Source: Clarkia xantiana subsp. parviflora (Eukaryota; Streptophyta; Magnoliopsida; Myrtales; Onagraceae). From it: 64,000 nt of DNA. The position numbers and the translations under genes were made by a program. Shown piece by piece: positions 48,674 to 59,899 of the stretch. The notes under the pieces are model-generated. The model was not told where the DNA came from and made no database searches. It saw only the letters and a list, made by a program, of their open reading frames with translations. Every line of letters begins with the position of its first letter. The first letter of the stretch is position 1. Location of the stretch: assembly GCA_036873135.1 (NCBI GenBank), contig JAPTYO010000002.1, positions 18,750,452 through 18,814,451 of the forward strand. The letters are read 5' to 3'.

Positions 48674-49003
48674 TTAGTCCATCCCGATAAAAAAGTCATA
48701 GTCATCGAGAGTGATCACCTCCACCATTTCTTTGCTGCTCCAATGACCCATTTTGATGCTTACATCGCGAGCAAATCCGCATGTCGGGACTTCCTCCGAG
48801 TTCACATTTTTCAGCCGTGTATTGGTTTTCTCCAAGCGAAGATTCAGCTTCTTCGTAAACTCTTCGGACATAAAGAGGTATGAGGCACCCGTGTTGACAA
48901 GTGCACTCATCTTCTTGCCCGCGACTTCCACTTTCGCAAACATAAGGCTCTTTGCCTTGGCCTTCTTGCCGTGGATAGCGCTAAGCATCCGCAATGACCC
49001 CAA
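48674..49003 (-). pseudogene. Retropepsin-like protease fragment
   Basis: 109 residues with the retroviral-type aspartic protease pattern ALVNTGASYLFMSEEF followed by the second half (VPTCGFARDVSIKMG, VITLDDYDFFIGMD). The catalytic motif DTGA reads NTGA, so the aspartate is lost. It is the C-terminal end of the remnant gag-protease. Confidence 0.7.
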
Positions 49004-49114
49004 CTGAGCTCATTCTTCTTCATTCTCCTCAGAAGTAATAAGAGCTGAAAGTTTTTCACGTACTGGACACTCCTTCGCAAAATGTGGCCACTTGCACAAG
49101 AAGCACTCCAACGG

Positions 49115-49961
49115 TCAACGATTCCTCTGGTATCCCCCGTTGTCATTGGAGAATGAACTATTGAACCTTCCGCCATTGGACTTCTCTCCCATGGATTTGG
49201 GAGACTTGTCTCCTTCGGAATGATGTGGCTTGATGCGATCTCCCCCACCATTCGGATGCTCATTTGGTTTCGGCTTCTCCGTCGGAAGATCCTGTAACAA
49301 CTCGGTTGTTGTCATGGCTTTGTCGAGCGTCTTCACATCTCGAAGCTCCAACCCCGTCTTTGCCCATGGCTTGAGACCATCCATGAAGTGAAAGAACGCC
49401 TCGCCCTCGGTCGTGGAAGGAATTTGGAGCATCAACTGCGAGAATTGCTTGACGTATTCCCGAAGATCTCTCTTGTGCTCCAATTGACGAAGCTGCCCCG
49501 AGCATCATTCTCCGCATACTTCGGGTATAATTGCGCATGGAATGAAGCCTTGAACTTATCCCATGTGCTGATTTGCTCCCCTCATCGGCTATTACACTTC
49601 CTACGCCACCATACCAATGCATTATTCTGCAAATAAGAGGAAACCATACCTATGCGCGCCGAGTCATCATCTACTCCCGTTGCTTGTAGTCCACCAAAGT
49701 GAACAATAAGTTGTCCACTTCAATTGCCACTCGAGACCCTTTGAATGGCTTTGGTCTTGGAACATCAAGACGATGAACATTCTGCCCCACGGCTGCCCCT
49801 TCGACTCGAGTGTTCCACATGCTACTGAGCTCTCTCTTTACCCCATCCACCTCAGCTTCCAACCCCGAAAGCTTAGCAAGCTTCACCCGCATTTCAGCGA
49901 CTTCGGCTAGCTCTGCTCGCATCTCGGCATGCTCCGTCTGCATCCCCGCAAACTCCTTCAC
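49115..49961 (-). pseudogene. Gag fragments of the LTR remnant
   Basis: Two broken frames: 49961-49671 has a coiled-coil start and the RPKPFKGSR entry of a gag domain; 49483-49115 has the gag middle (LREYVKQFSQLMLQI and FMDGLKPWAKTGLELRDV) and a linker before a zinc-knuckle-like part near 49050-49080. A frameshift lies between them. Confidence 0.65.
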
Positions 49962-50629
49962 CTCCTCTCGAATGGTTGTGATGGTATCTCTGAACTAGTC
50001 ATCCGGCGCTTGATTTATTCAGCAGTGACCTTCACATCCTCTTGAAGCTTCTCCACTCTAGAATTGATCTTGTCCAAGCAACCACGACATCCGCTTGGAC
50101 TTCCGCCACCACGTCTGTAACTCCCCAACAAGATGTTCTGTATCCGCAAACTGCTCCTTCCTACTCTTCTTTGACTTCTCGGCAACTACCACCTCTGTCT
50201 CCATGTTGAATCTTATCGATTGGATTGGATTGAAACTTAGCTCTGATACCACTTGTCACATGTCTGGAGTTTTGACGCTCCAAGCGGAATCGACACGTGG
50301 GGCATCCAGCCTTCCCACAGTCGGATCAGCCCTCTGTACTCTCAAGATCAGTTCTCGACGCCCAACTCGCACTGCGCATACGGACAAACGAGTCGTGGTT
50401 AGGGAGTCTTGGTTCTAAGAGCAGCTTGACAAATTTTCGGCATGTCATGGCCATCATCAGGAGAGCAGCATTAGCTCCAAAACCAGCAAGGTCTCGAAAG
50501 ATGTGCAACGCCTTACCGATGATAACCGAGAAACTAGAAATCAGCCATAGCCTATTTACAAAAGCTGCATTTAATGTAGTAGATGTTGGGTGTGCTCCAA
50601 ATAGCACCACTTTTCCAGGTACGTGACAT

Positions 50630-50652
50630 CCCCCCCCCCCCCCCCCCCCCCC
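50630..50652. repeat. Poly-C tract
   Basis: Twenty-three C in a row at the edge of an unidentified open segment (50424-50626). Such tracts are rare in plant DNA and are often miscounted. Confidence 0.8.
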
Positions 50653-51390
50653 GCCCGACTAACGCAACCCCCTCGTTGCGCGAACCCACTGCTTCTAAGT
50701 AATTTTCTATTATTCCACATCAGAGCACTTTACCACGCCATTAAGACTTCTGCCTTCTCGAGTATAGTCAGCTTGCTTTTTGCGTATTGTCTCATCCTCT
50801 TGAGAAGATCAACTTCCTCGTCGTCTACGCATACGTTGGTCACCGTTGGATCTTCCAGGCCACCATTCCGTAGCGGACCCCATCAACCGAGGCCCGTGGA
50901 AATATCTCATCATCTTTCCTGAGGAACGGCTTCCGCGCCTAAGAGATTTCCCATCTCACGGGGTCCTACTTGAAAATTTTCATCCACTCTTCTAGTAGCA
51001 CTCCCGCACATTAGTGCAACTCAACCCTCCTCGTTAGCCAATTCTCCTTCTAGAGCCGTAGCAGCCAATGTATGCACTTGACTACACTCTCTCTAGTGCA
51101 TCCACTCCTCATGGTGGCAACGTCACTGCATACCCTTGATCTCTCGAATTGAAGGTACCCTTCCGTTGGTCTTGTCTTCCGAGTTCTCTAGAGTCACACC
51201 ACACAATGGCATCCGTCGTAAAGCAACTAGCGACAACCACGATCAGTTCAGAATCTGCAGCAGTCATTCATCTTGAATCTCCCTGGGTCGAGAACTCCGC
51301 TCTGATACCACTTGTCACGTGTCTGAAATTTTGACTCTCCTAGTGGAATCGACACGCGGGGCATCCAGCCTTCCCACAGATTTTGACCAT

Positions 51391-54352
51391 CTTAGGTGGA
51401 TGACCCGCGTGTTGCGCGAAAAGTAAATTTTTTATATATATAATTGTTATAATATTATAAAAATTCAAATTTGATATTGATAATTGTTTTGATTAATATT
51501 TATTGTTTAAAATAAGTTATTCAATGCAAATGAAACACTACTACATATTTGAGACGTGTATATATATTTTAATGTGTGTAAACATAAGTTATATTTGTTA
51601 GTTAATAGCTTACACATTTGATATTACGATTTTTTAGTATAGTCATTACAAACCATAAAATATTAAAACAAATAAATACATAACAACTATGATTGTAATT
51701 ATATATTCTTTGAATTATAGTATTTAACATATATTTTTTACTAATCGTACACATCTTTGATATTAATTTCTTTTTCTTTTTTTTGGTAACGCTTTGATAT
51801 TAATTTCAATTTTAATTGATAATTAAAATTTTAATTAATATTCAGATTAATAATTTTAAATGTGATTGTTTCTTTTTTTGAAAAAAAAAATACATAATTC
51901 TTTATTTAAGTAAAAATATATGATGATATAATGTAGTTATGGACCTTATGGTGGTTGAAAATACATATGTGGAAAAACTAACGTTTGTTAAGAATTAATA
52001 AGAGAACTTGATTGCTACTTGTCTATGTAACTTAATGATTTATATAACTTGAAAAATTGATAACCAATAGAATAGTTTATATCGATAACATACTACTTCA
52101 AACTGTTATGTGTCGACTAAAAATTAAACATATCCAGATTATATTATTTATATTATATATGTATATATATATTAAGAAGTTTTTTTTTATATAAATTCAT
52201 GAAACTAAATATAATTATATATTTATTGTATATTCACAAAATAATTTAATCTAAACCTTATATATTGTAAAAAAAATTATTTCATTTATTTAAAGTTTAA
52301 ATGGTATTTTCATACGAATTGTTAATTTTTTATCTAGTATATATTTTTATTTTTTAACATATTTTCACGTGTCTATTTTATTTATAGTTTATAGTTATAT
52401 AGTGTTTATATTCACTAAAAGATATATCAAATATTCCTTATATATTGTGATTATTTTATTCAACTATTTATAGTTTGAATATTTTTTATAAGAATTTTTA
52501 ATATTTGTATCTAATCTTATTATTTTTAAAATATTTTCCTATGTGTTTATATATATATATATATATTAGTATCATCCAAATTTAAATAATATTTTAATTA
52601 AATTAATAATAAAAAAGGAAGCATAATTAAATTTTATGTACTTTATTTTAGATTTTTTGTGAATTATTAATAAATAAATAATGTTATGTAACTTGCAAAA
52701 AAAATGTAAGAATGTAACTCCTCTCAAGATTGAATAAGGAGCTTTGAAGCTATTTTAGAGTGTCCATGTAAGCACAAATATGATGTCATATAAGTATATG
52801 TTACATACAACCTAGTTGGACCAACATAATTCAATCATTTTTATTATTTTTCTTACTTGTCAAACTCTTATTAAACACATAAAAATTATATTAGACTAGA
52901 TGGCTTATTCGAGCGTTGCACGATTTTTTTTTTAATACATTTTTTGAGATATTCATAATATTAATATTTGATATAAGGTATTCAATGTGAATTAAACACT
53001 ACTAAACGAATTTAAAGTATGTAATACGCATTCAAAACTTCTTAAGCAACATGTGTAAATTGATGTTATGTTTGTTATGTAATGAATTTATATGTACGAT
53101 CTTATTTTTTGAGTATACCCATCAGAACTAACAAAATATTAAAATATATTATGTTATACATATACAATTTAAACATAAATTAAAATAAAAAAACTAAAAC
53201 TGAATATAGTAGGGAAATAGAAAGACGCGCATCTAATCCATAAACATATACATTAGACAAAGTCATGCTACGAAGAATGTTTATTTAGTAATGTAGTTTT
53301 CTAAAATAATGTGTATGTAAACCTATATTTTATTTTTTGCTTAATAATATAAGAATAAGGATTACTCACCAAGATATTAAAAATGTAGAATAGTAAACTT
53401 AGTTTTTTTTTAATGGTTTCATACTTCGAATATATTTGTTGATATTAATGGATAGAGAACAATAACAGAGCTCTAAAAGTTGTAATTTTCAGAATATCTT
53501 AAATAACGTCTGGAAATGGGATGTTCTTTTTGTTATGTAATGGGTTTACATATACAATATTACGATTTTTTGAGTATAACCATCCGAAATCAACAAAATA
53601 TTAAAATATATTATGCCAATACACATACCATTTAAACATAAATTCATATCAAAAACTAAAATTGAATACGCACATCAAATCCCATAAACATATATAATAG
53701 ACAAAGTGATACTACGAAGAAGGTTTAGTTGGTAAATGTAGTTTTCTAAAATAATGTGTATGTACACCGAAATTTTATTTGTTACTTAGTAATATATGAA
53801 GATGATTACTCACTGAGATATTAAAAATGTAGAACATATCATCGCTCGAGTTTAGTACTTGTCAGTCACATATTAAACTAACCCGAATTATATTATAAAT
53901 ATACAAATATATTACACAAACTCAAATTATATTACATATATAACTTAGTAATATATGAAGATGATTACTCACCAAGATTTTAAAAATGTAGAATAGTAAA
54001 TTTAATTTTTTTTTCATGGTTTCATATAAACTTCGAATATGTATATTGATATTTATGGCTATGGAACAATTAGAGAGATTTATAATTTGTAACGTCCATG
54101 AAGAAAAACAACGGTTTCTATGTATGAATGAGGATGCTTGGAGGTCATCCAAGCTATTTGAGATGCTTAGTTGGATAGATACACATCATCTATGAGAGAT
54201 AATGAATGAGTTGGTCCAATTATATTGAATTTTTTGTACATATCATCACTCAAGTTTAGTACCTGTCAATCACATATTAAACTAACACAAATTATATTAT
54301 AAATAAATAGATAGATAGATTATATATAAATATAGATAGATATAGATAATAT
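51391..54352. other. AT-rich stretch with old direct repeats
   Basis: No gene recognised. From about 53080 to 54330 a segment recurs two to three times in diverged form: the block with gtagttttctaaaataatgtgtatgta (first 19 shown by position 53293 and 53741), and the block with agtttagtac…cacatattaaacta at 53850 and 54255. Near 52904-52925 and 51395-51420 are GC-rich words next to CTAG/CTAAG that look like worn Helitron ends on the minus strand. Confidence 0.4.
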
Positions 54353-54850
54353 AGGGTTAATAAATCTATATCTAAACTTTGACTCAAATACAAATCGTTA
54401 CGTGAACTTCAATTTTTTTAAATTAACTACCTGAACTTTTTATTTCCTAACAAATTACTTAATTTGTTACATTTTTTTTTGTTAAATTGGATACAAAATG
54501 AGTATGTTTCTGCCACTTGAGATCCTTTGTTGTGTAACCAATATGTATTTGACAATAAATTGAAAGAATCTCGAATACATTCATTTGGATGCTCAATCAG
54601 ACATCCACTCAATTCTAACAGTGCATTTCAGTTGAACATTCTTTTTTTTTTTTTTGTCATCAATTGAATGTTGAACTGCAAGTATTTTGCTGCAATCCTT
54701 TCAATTTCTTGGCGAATCCATATTTGGGTACATATCAAAAGACCTCATGTAGTCAACACTTGCTTCAATTATGTCCAATTTTATGGAAATTGTAACAGAC
54801 GTAACAACTCGCTCGAAAACTGAAAGTTCGGGTAGCCATTTTTTTAAATA
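54353..54850. mobile_element. Broken Mutator-like element related to 22-1343
   Basis: Begins AGGGTTAATAAA like the element at 22, and continues with the same 'lacks-GC' words (actttgac, aaatcgttac, ctacctgaactt). Near 54820-54845 lies an inverted match to the left arm. The right end is missing: a Helitron-like end follows at 54851. Confidence 0.55.
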
Positions 54851-55266
54851 CTAGTTGTTTCGCGCGTGCTTTGCACGCGCAGACTCCTAAGTTTATAATT
54901 ATATACATAGTAGTAAGAAGAGAGAAATAATTGAAAAATTCGATATTAATAAAATTCTAAAAAATTAAATAAGCAAATTACAAAATATCCAAAGAGAAAT
55001 AAGTTTTTGCTTGAATGTTTATACTTTGATAGATTGGACTTTTTTTTTTGGCTGGTTTGATTCGTTTGATAGATTAGATTTCATGCACGAAGAATCGCCC
55101 ATTTCTGCAGGTCGTCTAAGTCTAATTTGAACCCAAACTATGAAATCATGCGACCCTTTAAAATTTTGGATGCATCTAATAGTCTTCAGAAATAAAATCC
55201 CTATTTTGACAATATATTTTTTTTGCGCCTCATTTTAGACAATATATTTTGAAAATAATAATTTTA
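54851..55266 (-). mobile_element. Helitron-like 3' end on the minus strand
   Basis: In minus orientation a 19-base hairpin (GCGCGTGCaaaGCACGCGC, 54862-54880) is followed by six bases, CTAG (54854-54851) and T. This is a textbook Helitron 3' end. The element would extend to the right; the 5' end was not found, so the right limit here is a guess. Confidence 0.55.
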
Positions 55267-56514
55267 GAATAATGCTAAATTGGTCGGTAAATGGCCTACA
55301 ATTTTTGGTCGACTGTGGAGTAACTGACAGAAAAACTGAACCGTGAGGCTTTCTCCTTTCATTCTTTTATGAGTTTTATTTTTGTTAATTGTTTTCCAGA
55401 TTTACCTAGTCATTCACGTTCTAATATCCATTTCAATTCACCACCGAACTTTATTTCATTTTCATGTGAAGTCTTTTTTTTAATAATTAATTATTATAGG
55501 GAAAAACGATGTGTTTATTTTATCGAATTTTTTCTTGTGATGCAGCGTGATGGGGGATATGAAGCGCATATCTTTGATTCAAAAATTATCGAAAATCTAA
55601 CTCAGGGTTGAGGAAAAACCTCGTTTTTTTGCATGTATTAATCAACTGAATGTAAATGACGGCTAACATAACTTAAATACTGAAAAGAAAAACCCTAAGC
55701 CTAGGTTAAAAACCGAAAGTTTCTAACAGACCCTAACAAAACCGATAAATTTCAACAACTACCTAAAGAAACATAAATTGCGATTTTGACCCCTAAACGA
55801 ATGAATTTGACCAAAAAACGTCAAACACTGTAGTTTACTATGTATTGCTCAGATCGCCGTATATGCACTATAATCCCACGCCAAAATATGAGACTTCAAG
55901 ATCTCTCACGTCAACTTGTGAGTAGGCTGTAAAGTGTAGACCACATTTCACCCCAAAAAAAAAAAAAAATGTAGACCACATCCAAATATCTACTACCTCG
56001 ACATGACTTTAAATAACCAAATTTGAAGTATAATTAATGGTTTTCTGTGTGTAATATATAATAAGCCGTGTCTAATTGAGTCGAATTCAATTGGTTTACA
56101 AGTCGAGCTGAGTCAAGCTTAATTATCTAGAACTTGAATTCGGTCGGAGTTCGAGTTTTAAAAGTTTAAGTTTGACCAAATTCAAACTTGATAATTTAAA
56201 GCCGTGTTGAGGTAGTAGATATTTGGATGGTTAAAACTTTACATCCTACTTGCAACAAAATTCGTTAAAATAAAAATACATTGTTTTTCCATATAATAAT
56301 TAATAAAAAAAAATCACATGAAAATGAAAGAAAGTTTGATGGTGAATGGAAATTGATATAAGAATGTGAATGAATGGGTAAAACCGGAAAGTAATTAACA
56401 CAAAAAAAAGTTATAGATGAAGAAATCGAGAAAGCCCCACGTGTCGGTTACTCCACAATCGACCAAAATTATAGGTCAATTTCACCGGCCATTTTAGCAT
56501 TATTCATAATGTTA
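55258..56514. mobile_element. Mutator-like element with about 230-bp inverted arms
   Basis: The element is 55267-56505. Arms 55267-55510 and 56281-56505 are inverted copies starting GAATAATGCTAAA, with a shared inner ggtcgactgtggagtaac-type block. It is flanked by nine-base repeats ATAATTTTA (55258-55266) and ATAATGTTA (56506-56514), one mismatch. Nine-base duplications and long arms fit Mutator-like elements. The interior (55511-56280) has no transposase. Confidence 0.75.
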
Positions 56515-57735
56515 ATACTATTTAAAATTAAAATATGCACACACTGTTGTTAGTACTGTGATAATCATCCATTCAAGACATCATTACCTTGAATCACTTT
56601 GCTCGATCCGATCTAACTCAACCAACAAGCAGCATCAGTTGCATCGACTATGGCCTTTTTCCCAGAAGGAGCATCATTCACTGAGTCACCCAATCATTCT
56701 GCATATATGTTTCCGCGCTTGCAATCGTTTTAGAATCTTGTACGTGTGTTCTGAACCAGCAAACCTTCGTAAATTCAGAGTTATTGATAAATTAGTTATC
56801 ACATACAAGGAAATAAGAATAACACAATAATTACTATGTATGAATGGGAAAACACCAGTGAAGCCTTCGGCTTCCTCAATTTTATAGCACTCAACAATCC
56901 TCTAAAGGCATTTAAGAAGAATCATTCCATAAAACTACTAATCAAATTCTAAATGCAATGAAATTCCTATATTTTAATTTTAAAAAAACCAATGAAACAG
57001 TGCAATTACTACCACGGAGAGAGTAACACCATCTCTCCCTTTAATTTGAGATATCTAAACGAATCAAACACAGTAGCATGGCTGAACATAAGGATACCGA
57101 TTTTGCAAATATGTACATTCAGAGAAGTGGAGATGAACAACCAATTAACTTTCGTTTAACTCATAGCCAACATAATTATATTGGAGATTGCCATATCGAG
57201 ATTGCTGCTACGCCAACACAATCAAAAGGAAGGAAGACCATCATACTGAGATTGCTGCTACAGCCGGATCTGTAGACCAACTGATCTGTGTTGATTTTAT
57301 CAAAGTTCCTGCCACCTATTTAGTAAATGCACATCAATCATCTGAGCAGTCTACTACATATCCACTGAAATAAAAGAAGAAACCATGTAACTGTTACCTT
57401 TTAGAAACACATAAATTTTACACACGAAATTTCACTAATATTTATTCTCCACATCTGAAGTCCCTTCTAATTAATTGTATTTCAAATCCTTCAGTAAAGC
57501 CCTTGTTCAAATCGATATTTCTACAATGCATCATCAACTGCTTGCTTTTCGCATCTCCAATTTTGAAGTATAGATATTGTAAAAAAAAAATCACAAATGT
57601 GCATGTGCTAGATTACATAGTCTGACTCAGTATATGGTGCGAAATTAAGAAGCTTTTCATTATATCTGCATTAAAACAAACAGAACATGCCAACTCACTA
57701 TCATCATAACAACCATGTTCGAGCCTAGTATTAGC
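56515..57735. other. Intergenic, no gene recognised
   Basis: Balanced base composition in places (56570-56760, 57070-57400) suggests old genic or UTR sequence, but open frames are short and match nothing I know. The words gagattgctgctac recur at 57198 and 57248. This is the left flank of the copia element. Confidence 0.35.
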
Positions 57736-58487
57736 TGTTAGAATTATAGAGGGTAAATATGCAAATTTATAAAGTCCATGGACCAAAATGCAACTAATCA
57801 AATCTCGGTTACTTACAAGTAATTCCTCCAATTAACATGCAAGATATAGGCAACACCGAAATTGTACGTATACTTCGACACGAAAACGAATACGTATTTT
57901 TATACTGAGGCCCGTGCTAATCACAGTCTCCTTAAGGCAATTTCGCCCCTCCCCACCCTCGGGTTATGCAAAGGGGTTTATACAAGGGGCGATCACCTCC
58001 CAGGATTCAACAGTGTCATCGAATCGTGTTATGCATGCAACACGCTCGACCGAACCGAACCCAATACCTGAACTCAAACAAAGAACAGAAATGCCGACGA
58101 CAACGGCTAAAAACAACTAGAAAGGTTGAACACGACATAAGTCGAAATCAACCTAAGAAGAACTCTGCAATTCGTCAACACGAAGAACAGAGGAGGAGAA
58201 AAATAACTTGGATTCCGAAAATTGGATTCCGAAAATATTGGATACTCAACCAAAAGGAAGAGATCTCATTTTCTTCTTATGTAAAAATGTGAAGAGGAAA
58301 CTCATTTATAAAGGAGATGAGAAGGGGGAGGAGAGCAATCTTTTCGATGTGGTACAAATTCATTTAACAAATTCCATTCACAAAGAAATGGGCTAAACTA
58401 AGCATTGGGCTTCAAACAAAAAGTTGGGCTCTAAACAAAATAGTTTATTAAACAAAAGTTAATAAGAATTGGCCCATTTTTCCAACA
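57736..58487 (-). repeat. 3' LTR of the copia element
   Basis: In minus orientation it starts TGTTGG and ends TCTAACA. A TATA box (TTTATAAATG) lies near 58311-58320 and a second candidate (AGTATAAAAATA) near 57895-57907. The open frames seen inside are repeated exactly in the other LTR and are not genes. Confidence 0.88.
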
Positions 58488-58499
58488 ATCCCCCACATG
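58488..58499 (-). promoter_or_regulatory. Polypurine tract of the copia element
   Basis: In minus orientation ATGTGGGGGAT lies directly before the 3' LTR, the usual position of the plus-strand primer. Confidence 0.75.
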
Positions 58500-59899
58500 A
58501 ATGGAAATTGGAAATCTAGACACGAAATTTGAGTTCAACGGTCAATACCTGCAAAGGATAGGTAGGGGTGACCCCTTTGAACCTATCCCTTGTGAGATCA
58601 TGCCTTCTCTACTGACTGATCGGTAGACGCGATGTCCTTGAACCGACTGTCGTTGGTGTAGATGACGACATAACCCACACAGGTACCTTCCTAGTATAGT
58701 TCGGTTCACGCCCTGTGATCCCTAGGCCCTGGATCACTAGCCTGGTTCTGCAAGCGTTTCTAAGAATTGCGCCCTCAACAATCCCTTTCGAAGCGGCCCC
58801 ACTTCTCACTCGCATAGGTGATTCTATGTCTCAAGAGCATCTTCACGACTCTGAGTTCTCCTTACGAATCATTAAAAGCTTTGTGTGAAAATGACATTGA
58901 TTAAGTAATTTCCAATTACTGTTATAAGATCAACACCAGCAAAAGCTTAACCTCTTCTCCATCACTGTTTGCATCATAGGAATGGGCTTTGGGGTTTGAC
59001 CCCCACAGTGACAACACTCACTCTTGTGATTAGGTTGTCCCATTGAACCAAGTTCTTGGGATCTCCAGTCATCATGGTTGGGTTTTCCTTCTCAAGAGTG
59101 TTTCCTCCACGGGCTTTAGCCCCATTCCTTTTCGACGCTTGGCCAAATAACTCTCTGTTTAACCCTTTCGGGTTGCGGATCCGCTATTTATCTGCCTACT
59201 TTACGATATCAGGCACAATAAATATATTTGAGAGCAACTGTCTAATGGAATTATGACGTATATGTCTAAACATTCCATTATGCAGGTTATACTGTGTTAT
59301 ACAGATTGGTCGTCGCAACGTTGCATCAATGTTCTCAAACCAACAAAGTCCTCAGACTATCATTTCCTGCAGGAATAATTTTGTTAATCCAACATCTAAA
59401 TTTAGATTGATTCTTTTGTGGACAACAGCTTCGCAAAGTGTCCCATTTCCCAACCTTTAACAAAGGTTTTCATGCCAAATGGGGGGTGCACCACTTATTT
59501 CTGCTTTAACCTTGTCTCTTAAAGAAAATCTTCAACATTTCATTAGATTGGATTTAATTTGGATTAAACCAAAACAAACTCATCAATCTTTGCACTAACA
59601 CAGGTTTGGCCAATTAGTAAAATCCCCGAGAAAATGACATAGCCATTCTGCATCTTTGGCACATTTCTCCAGTAAAATAACTCAGACTTGATCGTCAATC
59701 TGGCTATGACTGTTTGTTTTGAGGATTTTCTACGACACTATTGCACCTCGTAAGGTGAATACGTAACCACTTATGCTCAATGTGGTAGTGTCTAATCGGA
59801 TATCCATTTTGCATCACTATAACATTCTATCACATAAGGATATCTCTTTGTCTAGACCATGATTACGAATAAGTCTCAGATATCTAAGTACCCTGATTA

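Larger units (their letters stand above)
48480..51390 (-). mobile_element. Remnant of another LTR retrotransposon
   Basis: Minus-strand gag and protease remains lie next to a tRNA-iMet type primer site (GGTATCAGAGC in minus orientation) at about 50243-50254; a second one is at about 51300-51311. The LTR-like sequence after each (TGTCACATGTCTG at 50256, TGTCACGTGTCTG at 51314) is shared for about 75 bp. The word block with ctcgcactgcgcatacg occurs at 48580 and 50366, marking matching LTR parts. Two primer sites imply two overlapping or rearranged copies. No reverse transcriptase was seen. Confidence 0.6.

Noticed and set aside
57862..58396. Open frames in the copia LTR (repeated at 63628-63886)
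   Set aside because: They overlap each other in different frames and recur only because the LTRs match.
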